This document shows, piece by piece, positions 34,727 to 44,346 of a stretch of DNA of 64,000 nucleotides. Under the pieces are notes generated by a model. The model saw only the letters and a program-made list of their open reading frames with translations, was not told the origin of the DNA and ran no database searches. The DNA lies in contig NZ_LT860099.1 in NCBI RefSeq assembly GCF_900184995.1, positions 1,204,269 to 1,268,268 of the forward strand, given 5' to 3'. The translations under genes and the position numbers were made by a program. The stretch is from Konateibacter massiliensis. GTDB lineage: Bacteria; Bacillota; Clostridia; Lachnospirales; Lachnospiraceae. The stretch's first letter is position 1; each line of letters begins with the position of its first letter.

Positions 34727-35707
34727 CTATCGCTCTTCCCTGAAATATGCTTTTCCAAGGCTGGACGGCGGCTGGCTTTCATGCTTGTTTCGTTTGCTGG
34801 AAATGATAAGCACGATAATCGTCACCACATACGGGAGCATTTTGCAAAGCTCCTGTGTTGCCCTTGTAAGTCCCGGAAGGTAAATATAGAGAATATACAG
34901 ACCTCCGAACAAAAATGAGCCCCAGATGGCGTTATTTGGGTTCCACAGTGCCAGAATAACCAAAGCGATGGCAAGCCAGCCTCTGTCACCAAAACCATTG
35001 TTGGACCATGTTCCGCCTAAGTATTCCATAACAAAATATAAACCGCCTAATCCTGCAATTGCAGCGCCTACAATGGTTGCCACATATTTATATCTGGAAA
35101 CATGGATACCGGCAGCATCTGCTGTTGCAGGATTTTCACCAACTGCACGCAGATTTAGCCCTTTTCTTGTATTCTTTAAAAAGTATGTCATAGACAACGC
35201 GATAATAACAGCAAGGTAGGTTAAAAAACCATAAGAAAAGAATAACTCTCCTATAATAGGTATCTTGTTCAAGCCCGGTACAGACGCACGGAATGCCGAT
35301 GCTGTCCCTTTTACCGAAATCTGTCCAACTCCTCCTGCAAGCTTTGAAATAGAGCCGCCAAAGAAGTTACCAAAGCCCACACCAAAGGTTGTGAGTGCCA
35401 AGCCGACTACATTCTGGTTTGCACGGAGTGTTATCGTCAAAAAGCTGTAAATCAGTCCTCCAAACGCAGACGCAAGAAGCGTCGCGGCAAAGGAAATAAT
35501 AAGTCCGATAAACGGAATAGGATTCTCTGCGGCGTTCTCATAGACAAATGCTCCCATCAGTCCGCTGATGCCTCCCATATACATAATTCCCGGAATACCG
35601 AGGTTTAGATTTCCCGATTTTTCCGTTATAATTTCACCTGTTGCACCAAAAAGAATTGCAATGCCCTGTCCGATTGCCTTTTGTATAAAGGTAAGTACTA
35701 ATTCCAT
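34727..35707 (-). CDS. Nucleoside-type ABC permease (NupQ/YufQ-like)
   Basis: 326 residues with about nine transmembrane helices of the BPD-transp-2 (RbsC/LivHM) class. GATGEIITEKSGNLNLGIPG at 21-40 is the family hallmark shared with BMP-linked permeases. It begins directly after the other permease gene (stop to ATG adjacent), and aroD follows by 34 bp. Together with the ATPase and BMP protein it likely imports purine nucleosides. Confidence 0.88.
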   Translation of the reverse strand: MELVLTFIQKAIGQGIAILFGATGEIITEKSGNLNLGIPGIMYMGGISGLMGAFVYENAAENPIPFIGLIISFAATLLASAFGGLIYSFLTITLRANQNVVGLALTTFGVGFGNFFGGSISKLAGGVGQISVKGTASAFRASVPGLNKIPIIGELFFSYGFLTYLAVIIALSMTYFLKNTRKGLNLRAVGENPATADAAGIHVSRYKYVATIVGAAIAGLGGLYFVMEYLGGTWSNNGFGDRGWLAIALVILALWNPNNAIWGSFLFGGLYILYIYLPGLTRATQELCKMLPYVVTIIVLIISSKRNKHESQPPSSLGKAYFREER

Positions 35708-36820
35708 CTATCTGTCACCCTTTCCCTTTCTTCTAAATTCCAACTGATAATTGATAAAAAACTCGCAGCCGATCAAAAAGAAGATAATAATACCGGTTAT
35801 AATATCGGAAGCATTTTCATTCAATCCGAATTGAGATGCAATCTGAATGGAGCCTTGCTGCATAAAGATTAACAATGCGGACACCAAAACCATGGCAGCC
35901 GGATTGAATTTAGACATCCATGCCACAATAATTGCCGTAAAGCCTCTTCCTCCGGCAGTACTTGTGGAAATCGTATGGCTGGCACCGCTCACAATAAGAC
36001 AGCCTACAAAGCCGCATATTGCACCGGACAGCATCATCGTACGAAGAATAACCTTCTTAACCTTGATACCTGCATACTCTGCCGTAAATTCACTTTCTCC
36101 GACAACGGATATCTCATAACCGTGTTTGCTGTATTTCATGTAGATTGCAATTCCAATTGTAAGCAGCAATACAAGCACGACATTCAGCCCGTATGCATTT
36201 CCGAACAAGCTTGGAAACCAGCCTGCCTTTGTCGCGGAGTTGATAATGCCGACCGTGTTAGAGCCCGCAGGATTTTCCCAAAAAACAATGCAAAACGTTA
36301 CAATCTGCATTGCCACATAGTTTAGCATCAACGTAAACAACGTCTCATTTGTATTAAAATAAGCTTTAAAGAAAGCCGGAATAACACCCCATATAAGTCC
36401 TGCAACCGCACTTGCCACAATGATGACAATCAAAAGCACTGCGTTTGGAAGCTTTCCTCCAAAAAAAATCATAAGGGCTGCGGCAGCCGTTCCACCCATA
36501 AGTATCTGTCCCTCTGCTCCGATATTCCAGAATTTCATCTTAAATGCCGGTGTCAGACCGATTGCAATACAGAGCATTACAAGAATTTCCCTGATTGTCA
36601 CCCACAATCTGCGGTTACTTCCCACTGCACCATCTATAATACCAAGATATATCTGTATCGGATTTTGTCCTGTAATTCCTACAATGACAAGAGCCGCCAC
36701 GATAAGCGCCAGCAAAACGGCAATCAGACGTATCGACCATGCCTTTGCCGTGGAGATAGTGTCACGTTTCACCATTCGTACCATCGGCTCTTTATTTAAA
36801 ACCACATTTTCCTTACTCAT
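35708..36820 (-). CDS. Nucleoside-type ABC permease (NupP/YufP-like)
   Basis: 370 residues with about nine to ten helices. The coupling region reads FKMKFWNIGAEGQILMGG (near 88-105), conserved in NupP/YufP-type permeases. It overlaps the ATPase gene by 8 bp and abuts the second permease. Confidence 0.88.
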   Translation of the reverse strand: MSKENVVLNKEPMVRMVKRDTISTAKAWSIRLIAVLLALIVAALVIVGITGQNPIQIYLGIIDGAVGSNRRLWVTIREILVMLCIAIGLTPAFKMKFWNIGAEGQILMGGTAAAALMIFFGGKLPNAVLLIVIIVASAVAGLIWGVIPAFFKAYFNTNETLFTLMLNYVAMQIVTFCIVFWENPAGSNTVGIINSATKAGWFPSLFGNAYGLNVVLVLLLTIGIAIYMKYSKHGYEISVVGESEFTAEYAGIKVKKVILRTMMLSGAICGFVGCLIVSGASHTISTSTAGGRGFTAIIVAWMSKFNPAAMVLVSALLIFMQQGSIQIASQFGLNENASDIITGIIIFFLIGCEFFINYQLEFRRKGKGDR

Positions 36821-38348
36821 CGATGTGCTTCTCCTCTCTCGTTCCCGTCATCAAAATTCCGATTTCTTCTTTCGTTGTGGTGCGCGCATCTACAATACCT
36901 GAAATCTTTCCGCTGTTCAGCACAAGAATGCGGTCGCTCAGTTCCAACAGCACATCCAAATCTTCGATAACACAAATAACTGCATGTCCTTTTTCTTTTT
37001 CTTCGTTTAATAAATTATAGATTGTATAGGATGAGTTGATATCTAAGCCTCGAACCGGATAAGCAACCATTAAAACAGTCGGATTTAATGCAATTTCTCT
37101 TCCGACAAGTACCTTCTGTACATTTCCTCCTGATAGCCTCTGTACAGGCGTTTCCAGCTTCGGTGTCGCAACCTTTAGCTGCTCCACAATTTTTGCCGCA
37201 AGCTTTCTCGGTCTTTTTCTGTCAACCAAAAAGCTCTTTCCGTCCTTATAGCTTCGTATCATCATGTTGTCTGTCAAATCCATCGAACCCACAAGCCCCA
37301 TTCCCAGGCGGTCCTCCGGCACAAAGGCAAGACGAATTCCTCTTTCCTTGATGGCATCTGCACTCAGCTTTGTGAGATCTTCTGTCTCTCCTTCCGGCGG
37401 ATGGTATAAAATCTCTCCGCTCTTTAAGCGCTGCAAGCCTGCGATAGACTCTAAAAGTTCCTTTTGTCCGCTTCCTGAAATTCCTGCAATTCCAAGTATT
37501 TCTCCACTATATGCGATGAACGAGGCATCCTTTAAAATAGGCAGCCCCTCTTTATTTCTGCAATTAATTCCGCGAACCTCAATTCGTTTCTGCGGATTTA
37601 CCGGCTCGGTGCGGTTAATATCCAGATCCACCTTTTCTCCTACCATCATTTCGGTTAGGGATTCTACCGTGGCATCCTTCGTCTCAACTGTTCCGACATA
37701 TTTTCCTTTTCGAAGTACACTGACTCTATCTGATATTTCTAGTACCTCGTTTAATTTATGTGTGATAATGATAATGGACTTTCCGCCCTTTTTCATATTT
37801 CTCAAAACCTGAAACAGCTTTCTCGTCTCATGCGGGGTCAACACTGCGGTAGGCTCATCGAGAATCAAAATCTCCGCCCCGCGGTACAGCACCTTCACAA
37901 TTTCAACCGTCTGCTTCTGTGATACCGACATGGTATATATTTTCTGGCTTGGATTTAGCTCAAAGCCGTATTTTTCTGTTAACTCATTAATCTCTGCCTC
38001 TATCTCGGACATTTTCATTTTTTTGCCCGGCAAGCCTAATATTGTATTTTCTGCCGCTGTTAAAATGTCAATCAATTTAAAATGCTGGTGAATCATTCCG
38101 ATTCCCAGTGCAAAAGAATCTTTTGGAGAGCAAATCGTAACTGCATTTCCATTGACGCTGATTTCTCCTTCATCAGGAAAATAAATACCGGATAACATAT
38201 TCATAAGTGTGGTTTTTCCACTTCCGTTTTCGCCCAGAATCGCGAGTATCTCGCCCTTTTTCAGTGTGAGATTTACATCATCATTTGCTGTAACCTCACC
38301 AAAACGTTTTGTTACGTGCTTTAGTTCAATTGCGTTCACCTGTTCCAC
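36813..38348 (-). CDS. Nucleoside-type ABC ATPase (tandem NBD, NupO/YufO-like)
   Basis: 511 residues starting at a GTG (38348) 7 bp after AGGAGG. Two nucleotide-binding domains: the first has Walker A GENGSGKTT, the signature MSVSQKQTVEIVK, and ILDEPTAVLTPHE. The second has a degenerate Walker A (GISGSGQKE) and a signature LSGGNVQKVLVGRE. This double layout is standard for ribose/nucleoside importers. Two hairpins separate it from the BMP gene. Confidence 0.9.
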   Translation of the reverse strand: MEQVNAIELKHVTKRFGEVTANDDVNLTLKKGEILAILGENGSGKTTLMNMLSGIYFPDEGEISVNGNAVTICSPKDSFALGIGMIHQHFKLIDILTAAENTILGLPGKKMKMSEIEAEINELTEKYGFELNPSQKIYTMSVSQKQTVEIVKVLYRGAEILILDEPTAVLTPHETRKLFQVLRNMKKGGKSIIIITHKLNEVLEISDRVSVLRKGKYVGTVETKDATVESLTEMMVGEKVDLDINRTEPVNPQKRIEVRGINCRNKEGLPILKDASFIAYSGEILGIAGISGSGQKELLESIAGLQRLKSGEILYHPPEGETEDLTKLSADAIKERGIRLAFVPEDRLGMGLVGSMDLTDNMMIRSYKDGKSFLVDRKRPRKLAAKIVEQLKVATPKLETPVQRLSGGNVQKVLVGREIALNPTVLMVAYPVRGLDINSSYTIYNLLNEEKEKGHAVICVIEDLDVLLELSDRILVLNSGKISGIVDARTTTKEEIGILMTGTREEKHIDE

Positions 38349-38375
38349 AAGAAATCCTCCTAAATAAAATAAGAT

Positions 38376-38435
38376 GAATCTGCACGCAGATTCACTTTAT
38401 GAATAAGTTTGCGGAACTGTGTAATACAGCTCCGC
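38376..38435 (-). promoter_or_regulatory. Tandem hairpins between the BMP and ATPase genes
   Basis: GAATCTGC/GCAGATTC (38376-38393) and GCGGA-A-CTGT/ACAG-C-TCCGC (38411-38435) lie in the 118-bp gap. They lack a strong U-run, so they look like mRNA-stabilising or attenuating stems that keep the binding protein more abundant than the membrane genes. Confidence 0.5.
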
Positions 38436-38466
38436 TAAAAAGTTTATCAATTGTTCAATACTAAAA

Positions 38467-39711
38467 CTACTCTGTCAACTCCGTAATACCATCAATTCTT
38501 AAGTCAAAAGACGGAACAGATGCAAGCTCTGATTCATGGTAGTAGCCATCTTTTACATAGTCTGCATATTTTGCAAACTCAGTATCGTTTGCGATTAAAT
38601 CTTCAATCGAAGAACCGTTTACTGTAAATGTGCTTGTATCAAATACATGTAAGCTGCCGTCCTTGATTGCCGCTTTTATTTCCTCTACTTTATCAGCACT
38701 TCCTTCTGCTGCTACAGCCTCGTTGATTGCTGTAGTTCCGACTGCATCTTCGTTATAGCCCTGGCACCAGTCTGTACTCATTGCAGTGCCTTCCAGAACG
38801 CTTTGAACTGCATATGTATAGTAAGGACCCCAGTTGTTATAAGCTGATATCAATGCGCTGTTTGGAGCAACTGTTGTCATGTCTACGTTGTAGCCTACAC
38901 AAGGAATACCTGCTGTCTCCGCTGTGGATGGTGCACCTGTTGTATCTGCATGCTGACCGATTAATACACAGCCGTTTGCGATTAACTGAGAAGCAACCTC
39001 TGCCTCAGCTGACATATTTCCCCAGCTGTTTGTATACTGCACGTCCATTGTTACGGTAGGGCATACACTCTTAGCTCCTAAGTAAAAAGAGGTATAACCG
39101 GAAACCACTTCCGCATATGGGAATGCACCTACATATCCTATTTTTGCCGCATCTGCTGTAATAGTACCATCTTCAATCATTGCATTTAATTTTAAGCCGG
39201 CAACAACACCCGATACATATCTTGCTTCATAAATAGAAGTAAAATAGTTGTGCATATTAGAAAGTCCTGAGGAAGCTGCCTGATATCCGGTTGCATGACA
39301 GAACTGGATTTCCGGATATTCGGATGCTGCCTGTATTAAATAGCTCTCCTGTCCGAAGCTTGTTGCAAAAATAATATTACAGCCCTGATCTGCAAGGTCA
39401 ACCGCTGCATCGTATGCTGACTCATCCTCTGGTATATTCGTTTTTTCAATGACCTGAGAATCTTCGATACCGAGCGCTTTCTGCATCTCATCAATTCCCT
39501 TCATATGAGACTCTGTATAGCCTTCATTCTCATCACCGATATAGATAATTCCTACTTTGACTGCACTCGCATCCACTGCACCCGCTGCTGTACCCTCTGT
39601 TTTTGCTGCATCAGTGCCTGCTGAGCCTTCCTCAGCCGCAGAGCCGCAACCTGCCAGTAATGTTGCTGTCATTGTCAAACCAAGCAGCAAACTAAGCATT
39701 TTCTTCTTCAT
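38467..39711 (-). CDS. BMP-family (BmpA/NupN) substrate-binding lipoprotein
   Basis: 414 residues from the ATG at 39711 (AGGAGG upstream). The lipobox is LLAGC near 22, followed by an acidic/Ala-Gly linker (SAAEEGSAGTDAAKTEGTAA). The BMP fold includes GYTESHMKGIDEM, FATSFGQESY, and GQHADTTGAPSTAE. BMP proteins bind purine nucleosides or related molecules. No purine riboswitch was found in the leader, and the exact substrate is uncertain. Confidence 0.9.
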   Translation of the reverse strand: MKKKMLSLLLGLTMTATLLAGCGSAAEEGSAGTDAAKTEGTAAGAVDASAVKVGIIYIGDENEGYTESHMKGIDEMQKALGIEDSQVIEKTNIPEDESAYDAAVDLADQGCNIIFATSFGQESYLIQAASEYPEIQFCHATGYQAASSGLSNMHNYFTSIYEARYVSGVVAGLKLNAMIEDGTITADAAKIGYVGAFPYAEVVSGYTSFYLGAKSVCPTVTMDVQYTNSWGNMSAEAEVASQLIANGCVLIGQHADTTGAPSTAETAGIPCVGYNVDMTTVAPNSALISAYNNWGPYYTYAVQSVLEGTAMSTDWCQGYNEDAVGTTAINEAVAAEGSADKVEEIKAAIKDGSLHVFDTSTFTVNGSSIEDLIANDTEFAKYADYVKDGYYHESELASVPSFDLRIDGITELTE

Positions 39712-39895
39712 AATTGTCCTCCTAAAATAATGTGCGTTTATCATTTTATACAAAACTCTTTCAACTCTATTATTTTACAAGTTATACTAATAAATTTCAA
39801 CTGATTAATATGTATTTTTAATAATAAGTAGCATGCTGTTTTGCTTATAAATCAAAGCTTTACCACTTTAATTCCAAAAAGCCTGTCTTGCAAAA

Positions 39896-39930
39896 AAGGA
39901 AGTGACATGTATCACTACATACACTCCCTT
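39896..39930 (-). terminator. Terminator of the chemoreceptor-like gene
   Basis: AAGGGAGTG pairs with CACTTCCTT (one G-U) followed by TTTTTT on the minus strand, 20 bp past the stop of the chemoreceptor-like gene. Confidence 0.65.
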
Positions 39931-39949
39931 GTAAGTCTATGGATGCTTC

Positions 39950-40783
39950 TTAACTTTTTGCCAGCTCATTCAATTCTTCGGCTTTCCTTGATATTACCTC
40001 TATGCTTGCGGTAATATCCTCAACCTCCGCTGATTGTGTGCTTGATATTTCATTGGCATTGTTGACATGATTGCTTAACAGACCAATATATTCCGACATC
40101 TTGGTAAGCTTATCGCTAATCAACTTCGCTGATTCGCTGTTGCTCTTTGAAAATTTTCCCATTTCGGAAGCAACCACAGAGAAACCACGTCCGGCATCTC
40201 CAGCTCTTGCCGCTTCAATCGAAGCATTCAGTGCCAAAATATTAGATTGTCCCGCACTTTTTTGAATCATATCCACCACATTTGTAATGTTTTGAATTTC
40301 CTTCGTCACTTCCTGTGAAAAGCTTTGTATCTTGCCGAGCAGCTCTGTGAGGTTCATGGAGCCGTCTGCTATATGGCTGATGGACTCATTAATCTGTCCG
40401 AGAGATCCTGCCAATGCTGAGGAAGAAGACTCAACCTGAAAGTTTTTCTCTGTATCATACCCCGAAGTTACCACTGCAATTACTTCGTTTTTATTGTTTT
40501 TAATCGGAATTACTTCTCCCTCAATCGATCTTCCGAATACCTCTCGCGGAATCACATTATGCATTGCTTTTCCCGTTCTTGTCACCTCAATTAAAGTCGG
40601 ATCATGGCTCATATCAAATCCCGGCTGCACGCCTGCACCGGAATCCGGGTCACAGAAACAGCTATCGCAGATTCCATTTATAAAAATACTTATAACAAGA
40701 TCATCCTTGGTTAGTTGTCTTAGATAAGGTATGCTCACTTTAAGTGCATTGATTATCTCCATATCGTTTTCGTTGTTCATCAT
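39950..40783 (-). CDS. Soluble methyl-accepting chemotaxis-like sensor
   Basis: 277 residues without transmembrane helices. Residues 1-115 form a sensor domain with conserved cysteines (ICDSCFCDPDSGAGVQPGFD) and a C-terminal beta segment typical of PAS-like clostridial receptors. Residues about 150-275 include the MCP signalling hairpin with the hallmark SAGQSNILALNASIEAARAG and GFSVVASEMGKFS. It is truncated compared with full receptors. It sits between the ABC importer and the phloroglucinol-type operon, has its own terminator, and AGGAGG precedes the ATG. The signal is unknown. Confidence 0.82.
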   Translation of the reverse strand: MMNNENDMEIINALKVSIPYLRQLTKDDLVISIFINGICDSCFCDPDSGAGVQPGFDMSHDPTLIEVTRTGKAMHNVIPREVFGRSIEGEVIPIKNNKNEVIAVVTSGYDTEKNFQVESSSSALAGSLGQINESISHIADGSMNLTELLGKIQSFSQEVTKEIQNITNVVDMIQKSAGQSNILALNASIEAARAGDAGRGFSVVASEMGKFSKSNSESAKLISDKLTKMSEYIGLLSNHVNNANEISSTQSAEVEDITASIEVISRKAEELNELAKS

Positions 40784-40927
40784 TTAAAAGCCTCCTTAGT
40801 ATGCCGGATGAATCTTTTTCTTTTGTCCGGTTTATGCTCCCGTAATCATTATTGAATTACACTAAAATATTATACCACACTGTAAAAATCAGGTCAAATA
40901 ATACGTGTTTTTCATTTATGTCAAACA

Positions 40928-40964
40928 AAAAACCAAGTCTGCGATTTGAGCAAACTTGGTTTTT
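40928..40964 (-). terminator. Terminator of the phloroglucinol-type operon
   Basis: AAAAACCAAGT and ACTTGGTTTTT form 11-bp arms around a 15-nt loop, 28 bp past the last gene (CoA-transferase B), with a T-tract on the minus strand. Confidence 0.75.
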
Positions 40965-40991
40965 CCTATATTTTTATATCTCTTTCGCTTT

Positions 40992-41639
40992 TTAAAACTG
41001 TCTCACATTCTCCGGTATAATCAAAGGTGCCTCCGTTTTCTCGACAACCTCTTCCAACGTTGTACCCTCTGCGATTTCCCTCAGTATGAGCCCTTCTTTT
41101 GTCACCTCGATTACGGCAAGTTCTGTCACAATCTGGTGCACCTTTTCCACTGCCGTTGCAGGCAGGGTAATCTGCTTTAAAATCTTTGGTGAGCCATCCT
41201 TTGCCGTGTGGGTCATCGCAATGATAACCTTCTTTGAGCCGGTAACCAAATCCATTGCACCGCCCATGCCCGGTACCATCTTGCCCGGTATGATATGGCT
41301 TGCAAGGCTTCCCCGTTCATCAACCTGAAGTGCGCCAAGTACCGTCATATCAACATGACCCCCGCGTATGATTGCGAAGGAGGTTGCGCTGTCAAAATAG
41401 CATGCTCCCGTCTCAACCGTGACGGTTCTTCCTCCGGCATTTACGATATTTCGGTCTGAGGACTCCTCCGGCACAACAGCGCCCATTCCCAGAATTCCGT
41501 TTTCAGACTGCAGACAGATCGTAACATCCTCAGGAGTATAATCCGCCACCATTGTAGGCAGACCGATTCCTAAGTTTACGACATGTCCGTCTTTCATCTC
41601 CATCGCTACTCTTTTCGCTATCTTTTCCTTAACCGACAT
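40992..41639 (-). CDS. atoA: Acetoacetate CoA-transferase, subunit B
   Basis: 215 residues from the ATG at 41639, 8 bp after AGGAGG (a GTG three codons earlier is rejected). The catalytic glutamate E46 is in [11 protein letters not shown], and [10 protein letters not shown]-type glycine-rich loop ([16 protein letters not shown]) follows. It overlaps subunit A by 11 bp. With A it moves CoA from an acyl-CoA onto acetoacetate, feeding the thiolase. It is the last gene of the operon. Confidence 0.92.
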   Translation of the reverse strand: MSVKEKIAKRVAMEMKDGHVVNLGIGLPTMVADYTPEDVTICLQSENGILGMGAVVPEESSDRNIVNAGGRTVTVETGACYFDSATSFAIIRGGHVDMTVLGALQVDERGSLASHIIPGKMVPGMGGAMDLVTGSKKVIIAMTHTAKDGSPKILKQITLPATAVEKVHQIVTELAVIEVTKEGLILREIAEGTTLEEVVEKTEAPLIIPENVRQF

Positions 41640-42288
41640 GAGGTTCACCTCCTACCAGATAATCCACAAAAATTCCCGGCGTTGCGATTAACTCCGGCTG
41701 TAATTCTCCAACCGGCACAATTTCCTCAGCAGCGACGATTACGGTCTCGGCAGCCGTTGCCATAACCGGATTAAAGTTTCTGGTCGTCGCCTTATAATAA
41801 ACATTTCCTTTTTCATCGGCAACGGAGCCGCGAATCAGCGCAAAATCTGCCTTCAAAGGTTTTTCTAAGAGATACTGCTTTCCGTCAATCTCCAAAACCT
41901 CTTTTCCTGCTGCCACCTCAGTCCCAAGACCGGTCGGGGTCAGCACGCCGCCAAGCCCTGCTCCGCCTGCTCTGATTTGTTCTACGAGAGTCCCCTGGGG
42001 CACCAATTGCATTTCGATTATTCCGTCATGCATCATCTGGCCTGCCATAGGATTCAAACCAATATGAGATGCTATCATCTTTTTTACTAGGTTTGCTTCC
42101 AATAAACGTGCTATCCCGGTTCCCGGTGTCCCGCTATCATTTGCAATAATTGTTAAATCCTTAACATTTTTTTCAATTAGTGCATCAATTAAAATTTCAG
42201 GTGTTCCGTTGGACATAAAACCGCCAATCATAATAACGGAACCATCTTTAATTGCTGCAACTGCCTCCTGTGCAGATACCATCTTCAT
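41629..42288 (-). CDS. atoD: Acetoacetate CoA-transferase, subunit A
   Basis: 219 residues from the ATG at 42288, with AGGTGG 7 bp upstream (42294 is too close). [19 protein letters not shown] near 20 and [20 protein letters not shown] are the CoA-transferase family I alpha motifs. It starts 11 bp after the thiolase stop and overlaps subunit B. It activates acetoacetate to acetoacetyl-CoA. Confidence 0.92.
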   Translation of the reverse strand: MKMVSAQEAVAAIKDGSVIMIGGFMSNGTPEILIDALIEKNVKDLTIIANDSGTPGTGIARLLEANLVKKMIASHIGLNPMAGQMMHDGIIEMQLVPQGTLVEQIRAGGAGLGGVLTPTGLGTEVAAGKEVLEIDGKQYLLEKPLKADFALIRGSVADEKGNVYYKATTRNFNPVMATAAETVIVAAEEIVPVGELQPELIATPGIFVDYLVGGEPHVG

Positions 42289-42299
42289 ATTCATTCCAC

Positions 42300-43478
42300 C
42301 TATCGTTCTATTACAATCGCCGTGCCCATTCCGCCGCCGATGCAAAGTGTCGCAAGACCTTTTTTCGCCTCTTTTCTTTGCATTTCAAACAGCAGGGAAA
42401 CTAAAATTCTGGCGCCGGATGCTCCTATCGGATGTCCAAGTGCAATGGCACCGCCATTTACATTTGTCTTCTCCATTCCAAATCCTAAATCTCTGCACAC
42501 TGCAATCGCCTGTGCCGCAAAGGCTTCGTTTGCCTCGATTAAGTCAAGCTCCTCTGCGGTAACACCCGCTTTCTTCATCGCAAGCTTTGCCGCAGGGACA
42601 ACGCCGAGTCCCATAACCTCCGGCTCCACTCCGCCTGAGCCGTAGCCGGTAATCTCAGCCATAATCGGAAGTTTTAGTTCCAACGCCTTTTCCTTGGAAC
42701 AGATAACAAGCATTGCCGCTCCGTCATTGATGCCGGAAGCATTTCCTGCTGTGACTGTTCCGTCCTTTTTAAAGGATGGGCGCAAGTTTCCAAGTGTCTC
42801 CGCTGTTGTTCCAAACCTCGGGAATTCGTCTGTATCAAAGATTTTTACCGCGCCTTTTTTCATTGGAATCTCAACCGGTACAATCTCTTCCTTAAAACGC
42901 CCTTCTTGGATTGCTTTCTCTGCTCTTTGCTGGCTTATCGCTGAAAATTCATCCTGCTCTTCTCTGCTGATTTGATAACGCTCTGCAATATTTTCAGCGG
43001 TAATTCCCATATGGTAATCATGGAAAGCATCCCACAATCCGTCATTTACCATTGAATCTACAAGCTTCTCATCGCCCATCTTTTTACCAAAGCGGTGATT
43101 ACTAAGAATGTACGGCGCATTTGACATGCTCTCCGCACCTCCTGCCAAAATAATGTCCGCATCACCTGCTTTGATAATCTGTGCCGCTATTGAGATTGCT
43201 CTGAGACCAGAACCACATACCATATTGACACCAAATGCAGGTGTTTCAATAGAAAGCCCTGCTTTTAATGCAATCTGTCTTGAGATATTCTGTCCAAGCC
43301 CCGCACTCAGCACGTTGCCGATTACCACTTCATCTATCTGCTCCGGTTTCAGTCCTGCGCGGCTTATTGCTTCCTTGGCAGCGGTGGCACCTAACTCCAC
43401 CGCTGATATGCCTGCAAGACTTCCGCCAAAGCTGCCTACAGCCGTTCTTGCTGCTCCGGCAATTACTACTTCTCTCAT
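42300..43478 (-). CDS. Acetyl-CoA acetyltransferase (thiolase)
   Basis: 392 residues from the ATG at 43478, directly after AGGAGG; a much longer upstream open frame is a non-coding read-through. Catalytic C88 ([11 protein letters not shown]), H349 ([10 protein letters not shown]) and C379 (CIGGGMG) are all present. It cleaves acetoacetyl-CoA to two acetyl-CoA. It begins 16 bp after the BKACE gene. A role in butyrate formation elsewhere in the cell is also possible. Confidence 0.92.
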   Translation of the reverse strand: MREVVIAGAARTAVGSFGGSLAGISAVELGATAAKEAISRAGLKPEQIDEVVIGNVLSAGLGQNISRQIALKAGLSIETPAFGVNMVCGSGLRAISIAAQIIKAGDADIILAGGAESMSNAPYILSNHRFGKKMGDEKLVDSMVNDGLWDAFHDYHMGITAENIAERYQISREEQDEFSAISQQRAEKAIQEGRFKEEIVPVEIPMKKGAVKIFDTDEFPRFGTTAETLGNLRPSFKKDGTVTAGNASGINDGAAMLVICSKEKALELKLPIMAEITGYGSGGVEPEVMGLGVVPAAKLAMKKAGVTAEELDLIEANEAFAAQAIAVCRDLGFGMEKTNVNGGAIALGHPIGASGARILVSLLFEMQRKEAKKGLATLCIGGGMGTAIVIER

Positions 43479-43494
43479 ACGTCCTCCTTGCACT

Positions 43495-44328
43495 CTACAC
43501 TCCCAATATCTGTCTTGCTTCGTCAGGAGTTGCAACCTGTTTTCCGAATGCTTCGATTGCAGTCTTTGCACGTTCCACAAATTCCACATTGGATTTTGCC
43601 AACTGTCCCTTGCTAAACAGAATGTTATCTTCCATTCCGACACGGATATTTCCGCCCAATGCCAATGCCGCATACATAATCGGCAAATGTCCTTTTCCGA
43701 TTCCAAGTGCACTCCAGGTTGACCCTTCTGGTATCAGGTTTTTCAGATAAACCAAGTTTTCTACCGTTGCAGGCATTCCTCCTGCCGCTCCCAGTACAAA
43801 CTGGAAGTGTAAAGGTCCTTTTAATACTCCTTTTTTCAGATAATAGAGGGCATTGTAAATCATACCTACGTCAAAAATTTCAATTTCCGGCTTTACTCCG
43901 ACATTCTGCATCGTCGTTCCGAGCTTCTCCAAAAAAGCAGGGCTGTTTTCAAACACGGTATTGTGCTGCCAGTTCATGGAACCACAATCATAGGAAGCCA
44001 GCTCCGGCTTTAAATTGATAAAAGGCATCATTCTCACGTCATCCGTCAGTCCGATTCCACCTGAGGTTGTAAGGTTTAACACAATGTTGCAGTCCTTTTT
44101 CTGACGAATCAGATTGACGGTTTCTTCAAATTTATTATAGTCCATCGAAGCATTCGCATTGTCATCGCGGACATGAATATGTGCCACCGATGCGCCTGCT
44201 TTCCAGCATGCATATACTTCCTCGGCAATCTCGCTTGGTGTAATCGGCACATAAGGAGTATCCTCCTTTTTCGGCCATGCACCTGTTGTTGCCACTGTCA
44301 AAATAACTTTATTGCTCAAATCGCTCAT
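43495..44328 (-). CDS. BKACE-family beta-keto acid cleavage enzyme, probable triacetate acetoacetate-lyase
   Basis: 277 residues (DUF849/BKACE). Zinc ligands H50 and H52 are in HIHVRDD, and R229, E233 and D234 lie in NIRVGMEDN, matching the Kce catalytic set. BKACEs swap acetyl-CoA for the distal part of a 3-oxo acid, releasing acetoacetate. Next to the cyclohydrolase, SDR and hydroxy-acid dehydrogenase, the expected substrate is 3,5-dioxohexanoate (triacetate). A lysine-fermentation role (Kce) is less likely because kamA/kdd genes are absent. The ATG is 18 bp before the cyclase stop. Confidence 0.88.
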   Translation of the reverse strand: MSDLSNKVILTVATTGAWPKKEDTPYVPITPSEIAEEVYACWKAGASVAHIHVRDDNANASMDYNKFEETVNLIRQKKDCNIVLNLTTSGGIGLTDDVRMMPFINLKPELASYDCGSMNWQHNTVFENSPAFLEKLGTTMQNVGVKPEIEIFDVGMIYNALYYLKKGVLKGPLHFQFVLGAAGGMPATVENLVYLKNLIPEGSTWSALGIGKGHLPIMYAALALGGNIRVGMEDNILFSKGQLAKSNVEFVERAKTAIEAFGKQVATPDEARQILGV

Positions 44329-44346
44329 ACTTGCCTCCCGCTTATC

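Noticed and set aside
39712-39949. Purine riboswitch before the BMP importer
   Set aside because: The conserved P1 and J2/3 sequence elements were not found by eye.
42300-43712. 470-codon version of the thiolase
   Set aside because: The first 78 codons overlap the BKACE gene in another frame; AGGAGG and the family start place it at 43478.
43495-44328. Lysine-fermentation Kce
   Set aside because: No lysine aminomutase or diaminohexanoate dehydrogenase genes flank it; the SDR, cyclase and hydroxy-acid dehydrogenase favour triacetate cleavage.
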